From assembly GCF_014204795.1 (NCBI RefSeq), contig NZ_JACHMB010000001.1:11808501-11872500 (forward strand): DNA of 64,000 nucleotides, written 5' to 3'. Below the pieces are notes generated by a model. The model had not been told where the DNA came from, made no database searches, and saw only the letters and a list, made by a program, of their open reading frames with translations. This stretch comes from Nonomuraea jabiensis (GTDB lineage: Bacteria; Actinomycetota; Actinomycetes; Streptosporangiales; Streptosporangiaceae). Below, in pieces: positions 58,363 through 64,000 of this stretch (the first letter of the stretch is position 1; each line of letters begins with the position of its first letter). Both the position numbers and the translations under genes were made by a program.

Positions 58363-59318
58363 GGCCGGAGCTCCTTCAGCACGGTCTCGATGAGATTGCC
58401 GGCCAGCCTCACCTTGTAGGCGTTGCCGGGCAGCGGTTCGGCGGCGGCCAGTTCGGCATCGGCGGCGGCCCGGAACGCCTCAGGCGTGAGGGGGGCCTCC
58501 AGCAGGAAAGCCTCGGCGGTCCGGGCGCGCCAGGGCCGCGAGGCGACCCCGCCGAGAGCGATCCGTACCGAACCTGCGTCCAGGTCGAGCCCCGCCGCGA
58601 CGGAAACGGTGGCGAAGGCGTAGGACGCGCGCTCGCGGACCTTCCGGTAGCGCGATCTCGGGGACACCGCGCTGCCCGGCAGGGCCACCGCGGTGATCAA
58701 CGCGCCCGGCGGCAGCGCCGTCTCGCGGTGCGGGGTGTCCCCGACGGGCGGGTAGAAGTCCGCCAGCGGGATCTCGCCGGGGCCGTCGAGCGTCTCGTAG
58801 CGCACGACGGCGTCGAACGCCAGCATCGCCACCGCCATGTCGGAGGGATGGGTGGCCACGCAGCTGGGGGTCCAGCCGAGGATGGCGTGGTTGTGGTGCT
58901 CCCCGGCGATCGCGGGACACCCGGTGCCGGGGACCCGCTTGTTGCACATCTGCGTGGCGAAGTAGGCGCACCGGGTCCGCTGCAGCAGGTTGCCGCCCAC
59001 CGTGGCCATGTTGCGCAGCTGGCCGGACGCGCCCGCCAGCACCGCCTGGCTCAGCGCCGGGTAGCGCCGCCGTACCTCGGGGTGGGCGGCGAGGTCGCTG
59101 TTGGTCGTCGTGGCGCCGATGACGAGCCCGCCGTCCGGCGCCTCGCTGACGCCGGCGAGCGGCAGCCGCCGTACGTCGACCAGCCTCGTGGGAGCCTCCA
59201 CCCCCTCCTTCATCAGATCGACGAGGTTGGTGCCGCCGCCCAGGTACCGGCCGCCGCCGTCGGCTGCGATCAGCGCGTCACGGACGTCCGTCGGGCGCTC
59301 GTAGGCGAACTCCTTCAT
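58359..59318 (-). CDS. FAD-binding subunit of an aldehyde/xanthine oxidoreductase (PaoB-like)
   Basis: A 319-residue FAD subunit: RYLGGGTNLVDLMKEGVEAP and QLRNMATVGGNLLQRTRC hold the flavin. The stretch TRCAYFATQMCNKRVPGTGC carries extra cysteines like the 4Fe-4S site of E. coli PaoB, so this subunit may hold an additional cluster. It passes electrons from the Mo subunit. ATG at 59318, overlapping the 2Fe-2S gene stop by four bases. Confidence 0.92.
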   Translation of the reverse strand: MKEFAYERPTDVRDALIAADGGGRYLGGGTNLVDLMKEGVEAPTRLVDVRRLPLAGVSEAPDGGLVIGATTTNSDLAAHPEVRRRYPALSQAVLAGASGQLRNMATVGGNLLQRTRCAYFATQMCNKRVPGTGCPAIAGEHHNHAILGWTPSCVATHPSDMAVAMLAFDAVVRYETLDGPGEIPLADFYPPVGDTPHRETALPPGALITAVALPGSAVSPRSRYRKVRERASYAFATVSVAAGLDLDAGSVRIALGGVASRPWRARTAEAFLLEAPLTPEAFRAAADAELAAAEPLPGNAYKVRLAGNLIETVLKELRP

Positions 59319-59857
59319 CCCGCGATCTCCTCCTGGGCCGCCGTCTCGAGCACGGCGCGCACGATCGACGGGTAAGCGCCGCAGCGGCACAGGTTGCCGC
59401 TCATCCGCTCGCGCACCTCCGCCGCGTCCAGCACCGGCGCCGGGCCGTCCGGGGACACGTCGGCACTGGCCGCGCTGGGCCAGCCCGCGGCGTGCTCGGC
59501 CAGCATCCCGACGGCCGAGCAGAGCTGCCCGGACGTGCAATATCCGCACTGGAAGCCGTCGAGCCTGATGAACGCCCGCTGAAGCGGCAGCAGTTCGCCG
59601 TCACCGGCCAGCCCCTCGACGGTCGTGATCTCCTCGCCCTCGGCGGCCACCGCCAACGTCAGGCAGGACACCACCCGCCTGCCGTCGAGGAGCACGGTGC
59701 ACGCGCCGCACTGGCCGTGGTCGCAGCCCTTCTTGGGTCCGGTGTGGCCGACGTCCTCGCGCAACGCGTCCAGCAGCGTCGTGCGATTGTCGACGCTCAA
59801 CCGGTGCGGCGCGCCGTTGACCTGCAGCGATATCACGCTGCGGTGGTGGTTTGTCAT
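59315..59857 (-). CDS. 2Fe-2S subunit of an aldehyde/xanthine oxidoreductase
   Basis: A 180-residue iron-sulfur subunit. The plant-ferredoxin-type cluster site is KKGCDHGQCGACTVLL and C of VVSCLTL; the second cluster is QCGYCTSGQLCSA and NLCRCGAYPSI. First gene of the operon, with AAGGAAGGA just before the ATG. Unlike E. coli PaoA it has no Tat signal, so the complex is probably cytoplasmic. Confidence 0.93.
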   Translation of the reverse strand: MTNHHRSVISLQVNGAPHRLSVDNRTTLLDALREDVGHTGPKKGCDHGQCGACTVLLDGRRVVSCLTLAVAAEGEEITTVEGLAGDGELLPLQRAFIRLDGFQCGYCTSGQLCSAVGMLAEHAAGWPSAASADVSPDGPAPVLDAAEVRERMSGNLCRCGAYPSIVRAVLETAAQEEIAG

Positions 59858-60049
59858 CGTCCTTCCTTTCTCTCGGCTACGTAATCAGTCCTGCGGCCGG
59901 CGGACGATCCCCAAAGCTCGCGCGTCCTTGCCCATTCCTGCTCGGGTGGCGGATTCTCTCGACGGCGACGTGTCCGTGGAACATCGCCATGACATCGCCA
60001 TGACCATCCCGCCCCGCAGCAGACGGTCGTCGGCCGGCATGATCGACCT

Positions 60050-60283
60050 CTAATCGAAGGCCAGGGACCGCGTGTGCGTGTACGCGAACGTGGTGAACGC
60101 GCCGTGCGGGGCGAGCGCGCCGGTGAGGGCGTCGAGCAGGTCGTACTGCCGGCTCGGGGTGAACGCCGCCTAGGGCAGCCCGCTCACGATCACGTCCGCG
60201 CGGTGGTGGCCGCGCTCCGCCAGCACTTCGCGAAGATCCCGGGCGTCGGCCACGGCGACGTCGACGGCAGTTCCGTCAATGCC
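60050..60283 (-). pseudogene. Remnant of a SAM-dependent (phospholipid N-) methyltransferase
   Basis: Reading leftward from 60283, the frame gives G-I-D-G-T-A-V-D-V-A-V-A-D-A-R-D, then VIVSGLP, an in-frame TAG at 60172-60170 where the family has Trp (SGLPW), then AAFTPSRQYDLLDALTGALA and GAFTTFAYTHTRSL, ending at TAG 60052-60050. This matches the middle of class I methyltransferases of the phosphatidylethanolamine N-methyltransferase type. The N-terminal part with the AdoMet loop is missing, so it is a decayed fragment. Confidence 0.65.
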
Positions 60284-60360
60284 AGCGGATTGCCCTGTGC
60301 CAGGTCGAGCAGCCGTCTCCGGACCCGCACCGGATCGCGACCATCGAGCAAGCCGTCCCG
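60268..60360 (-). pseudogene. Fragment of a large ATP-binding LuxR-type regulator
   Basis: A 31-codon leftward frame contains RRRLLDLAQGNPLALTELPS, a phrase characteristic of the AAA/NACHT part of MalT-like LuxR regulators (GNPLAL). It stops being homologous where the methyltransferase remnant starts, in a different frame. It has no start or domain around it, so it is a gene scrap. The 59858-60049 stretch to its left holds the 2Fe-2S leader and an 11-bp direct repeat (59982-60003) and no gene that I can see. Confidence 0.45.
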
Positions 60361-60367
60361 CCGTGGG

Positions 60368-61285
60368 TCAGGAGGGCGGGCGGCGGCGGGCGCGGTAGTC
60401 GCGGGGTGGCATGCCGTACTCGCGGCTGAAGGCCCGGCTGAAGTGGAACGGGCTGACGAAGCCGGACGCCGCCGCCACCTGCCCCACGTCCAGGTCGGTC
60501 ACCTCCAGCAGGCTCGCGGCGTGCCGTACCCTCGCCTCGCGGACGGCCCGCATCGGGCTGCGCCCGGTCTCGGCGGCGAACAGGTGGGCGAAGCGGGACG
60601 GCGAGAGCGCGACGGCCCGCGCGAGCGAGGCGACCGAGTGCGCCGCGCCGGGCTCGGCGGCGATGAGCGCGAGCGCCCGGCGTACCCGCTCGTCGCCCTC
60701 GTCCGGCCGCCGCACCCCCTCCGGCCGGGCGGAGGCCGTGGCCAGGACGATCGCCTCCTCGACGGCCCCCAGCACCAGCTCACGCACCGGCCCCGCCAGG
60801 ACGACGGCGGGCACCCGCGCCGCGGCCGGAGCCGCCACGGGACGGTACGCGTCGGGCAGGGGCGCGCCCGGCACCCACCGGGCGTCCTGGAGCGCGCGCT
60901 CGAACGCCAGCCCCATCCGCCCGCGCACGCCCACCGGCACGTCCCCGACCAGATGGCACCCGTCGCCCCGGGCGAACGGCCCCAGCCAGGCCGTCCACGA
61001 GGGCCGGGGCTGGAAGTGCACCCACCAGAACCGCCACCGCTCCGCCCCCGGCAGCACCCGGTAGTACTGCGGCACCCCGGACCCGAGCACCGCCAGGTCC
61101 CCCGCCCGGACCTCGAACGACGCCCCGCCCTGCGCCACGAACCCCGCCCCCGCCTCCGTCCACAGCAGCAGCCAGCTCGGCGACCCGGCGGGACGGCGCG
61201 TGGCGTACCCGGGCGCATTGTCGTAGTGGCCGACGATCGTCAGCTCGGCAGCAGGAACAGACAGGTCCTCAGCGGTCACAGGCAT
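60368..61285 (-). CDS. AraC family transcriptional regulator
   Basis: A 305-residue regulator with an N-terminal cupin sensor (SWLLLWTEAGAGFVAQGGAS, then RAGDLAVLGSGVPQYYRVLP) and two C-terminal helix-turn-helices (HSVASLARAVALSPSRFAHL, then VGQVAAASGFVSPFHFSRAF). This layout is typical of AraC proteins that sense sugars. It is divergent from the PhyH dioxygenase gene, 35 bp between starts, so it probably controls that gene. Confidence 0.9.
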   Translation of the reverse strand: MPVTAEDLSVPAAELTIVGHYDNAPGYATRRPAGSPSWLLLWTEAGAGFVAQGGASFEVRAGDLAVLGSGVPQYYRVLPGAERWRFWWVHFQPRPSWTAWLGPFARGDGCHLVGDVPVGVRGRMGLAFERALQDARWVPGAPLPDAYRPVAAPAAARVPAVVLAGPVRELVLGAVEEAIVLATASARPEGVRRPDEGDERVRRALALIAAEPGAAHSVASLARAVALSPSRFAHLFAAETGRSPMRAVREARVRHAASLLEVTDLDVGQVAAASGFVSPFHFSRAFSREYGMPPRDYRARRRPPS

Positions 61286-61320
61286 ACCGTTCCACGATCC
61301 CGGTCTCTAGCGTGGGAACC

Positions 61321-62100
61321 ATGAGGCTCAATGACTTCCACGATCAGGGGTTCTTGCTGGTGCCCGGTCTCCTCGCCCCCGAAGAGGTGGCCGAGCTGCG
61401 CGACGAGTTCATGGCGCTGCACGCCAAGGGGCCCATCCCGGGTCACTTCGCCCCGCAGCCGCAGGAGCCCGGCCGGCCGTACGACATCCTGCGTGACTAC
61501 CCGCGGATCATGCACCCTCATCAGGTGAACGACCTGGCCCTGCGGTACCTGCTCGACACGCGCATCGCCGCGATTCTCCGCGACCTCCTGGGCGAGGAGC
61601 CGATAGCAGCCCAGAGCATGTTCTACTTCAAGCCGCCGGGCGCCAGGGGCCAGGCGCTGCACCAGGACAACTTCTACCTCCGGGTCGAGCCGGGCACGTG
61701 CGTGGCCGCATGGGTGGCGCTCGACAAGGTCGACCGGGCCAACGGCGGCCTGGAGGTCGTGCCGGGGACGCACCTCATGGACCTGTTCTGCCCGGAGGAG
61801 GCGGACCAGGACAGCTCCTTCACCAGGGAGTACGTGCCGCCGCCGCCCGGCCTGGCGAAGGTGCCGGTGGACATGGAGCCCGGGGACGTGCTGTTCTTCA
61901 ACGGCAGCCTGGTGCACGGCTCGGAGCCGAACAGCACGGCCGACCGCTTCAGGCGCAGCTTCATCTGCCATTACGTGGGGCGCTCGGCCGAGCGGATCGC
62001 CGAGTACTACCCGACCCTCACGATGTCGGGCGAACCCGTCCGGCTGGAGGCGTCCGTGGGCGGCGGCCCCTGCGGCACCGAGATCACCGGCCCGCACTGA
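61321..62100 (+). CDS. Phytanoyl-CoA dioxygenase (PhyH) family oxygenase
   Basis: A 259-residue iron(II)/2-oxoglutarate-dependent oxygenase. It opens FHDQGFLLVPGLLAPEEVAE; the iron-binding triad is His-x-Asp in ALHQDNFYLRVEPG and His in GSLVHGSEPN, with Arg (DRFRRSFICHYV) for 2-oxoglutarate. Substrate unknown; the divergent AraC suggests an inducible catabolic or glycoside-linked role. ATG at 61321. Its last ~58 bases are duplicated just downstream. Confidence 0.9.
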   Translation: MRLNDFHDQGFLLVPGLLAPEEVAELRDEFMALHAKGPIPGHFAPQPQEPGRPYDILRDYPRIMHPHQVNDLALRYLLDTRIAAILRDLLGEEPIAAQSMFYFKPPGARGQALHQDNFYLRVEPGTCVAAWVALDKVDRANGGLEVVPGTHLMDLFCPEEADQDSSFTREYVPPPPGLAKVPVDMEPGDVLFFNGSLVHGSEPNSTADRFRRSFICHYVGRSAERIAEYYPTLTMSGEPVRLEASVGGGPCGTEITGPH

Positions 62101-62157
62101 CCGCTGGAGACGTTCGTGGGCGGCCCCCGCGGCACCGGGATCATCAGCCCGCACTGA
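62042..62157. repeat. Tandem duplication of the PhyH gene tail
   Basis: The last ~58 bases of the PhyH gene (62042-62099) recur with a three-base deletion and several substitutions at 62102-62157, including the CACTGA end. The copy lies between the PhyH stop and the dusB stop and is not translated in frame. Confidence 0.82.
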
Positions 62158-62178
62158 CCGGTGCACCCGTGGAAGAGG

Positions 62179-63297
62179 TCAACCGCCGGAGATGTCGGAC
62201 TCGGCGTCACCGTCGGGGATCACGCAGTCCCAGGGGTCGTCCAGCCACCCGTCCGGCAGCAGCACCTTGGCCCGCTCCCCCGACTTCCCCCGAGGCGTGT
62301 CCGTGTTCGGCGGCCACGGCTGGTCGTGCTCCAGCTTCGCCAGCCCCTCGCGCAGCCCGTCGAGCGACTCGGCCGTGGCCAGCTCCCGCCGCAGCTCGCT
62401 CCCGACCGTGAACCCCTTCAAATACCACCCGACGTGCTTGCGGAAGTCGGCGACCGCGTAGCGCTCGATGTCGAAGCACTCGGTCAGCCCCTCGGCGTGC
62501 CTGGCCATCACCTCGGCGACCTCGCCGAGCGTCGGCCGGGCCCGCTCGGGGCTGCCGTTGAACGCGTTCTCCAGATCCCTGAACAGCCACGGCCGTCCCA
62601 GGCAGCCCCGCCCGACCACCACGCCGTCGCACCCGGTGCGCGCCACCATGCGCAGGGCGTCGTCGGCGCACCAGATGTCGCCGTTGCCCAGCACGGGGAT
62701 CTCCGGCACGGCCTCCTTCAGGCGGGCGATGGCCTCCCAGTCGGCCACGCCCCCGTAATGCTGCTTGGCCGTACGGGCGTGCAGCGCGATCGCCGCGACG
62801 CCCTCCTCGGCCGCGATCCGCCCCGCGTCGAGATACGTCAGGTGATCGTCGTCGATGCCCTTGCGCATCTTCATCGTGACGGGCAACGACCCCGCGTTGG
62901 CCACCGCCTGCCGCAGGATCCGCCGCAGCAGATTCCTCTTGTACGGCAGCGCGGACCCGCCCCCGCGCCGGGTCACCTTGGGCACGGGGCAGCCGAAGTT
63001 GAGGTCGATGTGGTCGGCCAGGTCCTCCTCGGCGATCATCTTGACCGCCCGCCCCACGACGTCGGGATCCACGCCGTACAGCTGGATGCTCCTGGGCCGC
63101 TCCGACTCCGCGAACCTGATCATCCGCAGCGTCTTCGGATTGCGCTCGACCAGCCCGCGCGTCGTGATCATCTCGCAGACGAACAGGCCCGCGCCCTGCT
63201 CCCTGCACAGCACCCGGAACGGCGCGTTCGTGATGCCCGCCATCGGCGCCAGCACCACGGGCGGCCAAACCCCAATCGGCCCAATCTTCACTCCCAC
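62179..63297 (-). CDS. dusB: tRNA-dihydrouridine synthase B
   Basis: A 372-residue flavoenzyme that reduces uridines in tRNA to dihydrouridine with NADPH. Family features: VVLAPMAGITNAPFRVLCRE, IQLYGVDP, IDLNFGCPVPKVTRRGGGSA (catalytic Cys in GCP), VTMKMRKGI, ALHARTAKQHYGG, PVLGNGDIW and VVVGRGCLGRPWLF. The start is uncertain: GTG at 63297 or 63291, with GGGAG between them; an ATG at 63369 gives a longer, less usual N-terminus. Single gene; typical actinobacterial length. Confidence 0.93.
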   Translation of the reverse strand: MGVKIGPIGVWPPVVLAPMAGITNAPFRVLCREQGAGLFVCEMITTRGLVERNPKTLRMIRFAESERPRSIQLYGVDPDVVGRAVKMIAEEDLADHIDLNFGCPVPKVTRRGGGSALPYKRNLLRRILRQAVANAGSLPVTMKMRKGIDDDHLTYLDAGRIAAEEGVAAIALHARTAKQHYGGVADWEAIARLKEAVPEIPVLGNGDIWCADDALRMVARTGCDGVVVGRGCLGRPWLFRDLENAFNGSPERARPTLGEVAEVMARHAEGLTECFDIERYAVADFRKHVGWYLKGFTVGSELRRELATAESLDGLREGLAKLEHDQPWPPNTDTPRGKSGERAKVLLPDGWLDDPWDCVIPDGDAESDISGG

Positions 63298-63627
63298 AGT
63301 TGTAGCGCAGGTCAGGCCGTAACCGGTATTCGCGAAACGGGACCATCGGCTGGGTTGCCGCCCGCGCATCGTTCACACGTTCTACCCGGGCAGGCCAAAA
63401 TCTGGTAATCTCATGGTCACTCAGGGTGAGATTGGCATGGGACATGCCGGTGTGGCAGTGCGATCAGACTCTTGTTCGCCGCCTGTGATGCGCGGCTGCG
63501 GTGCGCCGCATCCCTGACAGGCCTGCGCCGGCCGGACCGGCACCTCGACGCCTTCATCGCCTTTGACAGGGTCGAAGGGGCTGCGCGCAGCGCGTCGGCG
63601 CGTGCTGAGGCCCGGTGTCGCGTGCCG

Positions 63628-64000
63628 ATGGGTGCTGCCGATGTCATGAGAGCGGGGGAGCCGGTGAAGCGGATGCCACCACTGGCCGCGGGCCAGACGT
63701 GCCGCACGGCGGGTGCTCACGTGGTGCTGCGCGGAGGCGTGGAAGACAAGACCGGCGAGGCGGTGTCCCCAGGTGCGCTGGCAATGCGTGTGGGCTGGTG
63801 TGCGGAGTTGGTGTCCGGTATGGCTGCGAGGCTGCTTGCTGAACATTGGAATGGCGCCGATGTCGCATTGCTGGCGGGCGGGGTTGATGCGAGTGGGCGA
63901 CGCCTACCGTCGAAAGCCTGGATGGCGCTGCGCCGTCTGGGCTGGACGACCAGCGCCCCCGCGGAGGTAACGGTCAACGACCGGATCGTGCGCATGGCCC
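63628..64000 (+). CDS. Partial protein, possibly a TnpB-like element protein
   Basis: A frame open from 63472 (TTG), with an ATG at 63628, to the window end. Reading from the ATG it gives 124 codons: MGAADVMRAGEPVKRMPPLA, VGWCAELVSGMAARLLAEHW, then LPSKAWMALRRLGWTTSAPA and EVTVNDRIVRMA. The TVNDRIVRMA-like phrase is one I recall from N-terminal regions of actinobacterial proteins annotated as transposase/TnpB. The GC content and codon use look less extreme than in dusB. A short frame at 63426-63488 (start VRLAWDMPVW) may be the true N-terminus, separated by a one-base shift near 63483. The family call is tentative. Confidence 0.35.
   Translation, partial: MGAADVMRAGEPVKRMPPLAAGQTCRTAGAHVVLRGGVEDKTGEAVSPGALAMRVGWCAELVSGMAARLLAEHWNGADVALLAGGVDASGRRLPSKAWMALRRLGWTTSAPAEVTVNDRIVRMA

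Noticed and set aside
59858..60049. Possible small gene upstream of the 2Fe-2S gene
   Set aside because: No frame with a ribosome binding site and plausible codon use; contains only an 11-bp direct repeat and the operon leader.
63412..63846. Minus-strand frame of 141 codons at the right edge
   Set aside because: His/Arg/Pro-rich translation with no hydrophobic core or family pattern; the plus frame gives a more protein-like sequence.

Overview
The window looks like a chromosomal stretch of a high-GC, multicellular actinomycete. GC-rich third codon positions, frequent GTG/TTG starts, many 1-4 bp gene overlaps, an mIHF nucleoid protein, MalFG-type ABC importers without their own ATPase, and many ROK, IclR, FadR, HxlR and AraC regulators all fit. 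Streptosporangiaceae (for example Nonomuraea) is my inference; no rRNA or other marker is present to prove it. I saw no tRNA, rRNA, CRISPR array or phage block. Only the last ~0.6 kb looks like mobile DNA.

Layout. 0-9 kb: a cut-off membrane protein, DUF6461 and SnoaL-like proteins, an amidohydrolase plus MIP18-type assembly factor divergent from an IclR regulator, a DUF4291/NAD-binding pair, a CE1758/CE1759-type flavin monooxygenase and FMN reductase pair, and a secreted GH46 chitosanase behind a palindromic operator. 9-12 kb: a one-carbon operon (cyclodeaminase/cyclohydrolase, divergent FolD, glutamine amidotransferase) converging on a TauE/SafE permease. 12.5-18.2 kb: a repeat-rich zone with an alpha/beta hydrolase, endonuclease V, a Rossmann protein with an HxlR regulator, tiny secreted proteins and a UPF0114 membrane protein, plus at least five different tandem repeats. 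18-23.7 kb: HAD phosphatase, pyrF, leuA, a FadR-type regulator and a DHFR-like reductase.

23.7-33.2 kb: a nine-gene operon read leftward from two perfect LacI operators: LacI regulator, MalF, MalG and lipoprotein of a sugar importer, four ADP-ribosylglycohydrolase-family proteins and ribokinase. I read it as a system that imports a ribosyl conjugate, cleaves it inside the cell and feeds ribose to the pentose phosphate pathway.

33.3-44.5 kb: MFS transporter divergent from a ROK protein, a GlcG/HbpS-type protein, an orphan mIHF gene, a two-component system, an acyltransferase, a GNAT acetyltransferase, a Ski2-like helicase, a secreted protein and a DUF2087 protein.

44.5-55.4 kb: a ROK-controlled glycan locus: GH36 alpha-galactosidase, ABC importer (MalF, MalG, lipoprotein), Tat-exported PhoD phosphodiesterase/phosphatase, secreted GH27 alpha-galactosidase and intracellular GH20 hexosaminidase. 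Two exported enzymes, an importer and two cytoplasmic hydrolases form a plausible outside-to-inside pathway for a phosphate-containing, alpha-galactosylated, N-acetylhexosamine-bearing polymer such as a teichoic acid (inference).

55.4-64 kb: an AraC regulator converging on a three-subunit molybdenum aldehyde/xanthine oxidoreductase operon, a patch of decayed gene fragments, a divergent AraC/PhyH dioxygenase pair, dusB, and a cut-off, possibly transposon-related gene at the right edge.
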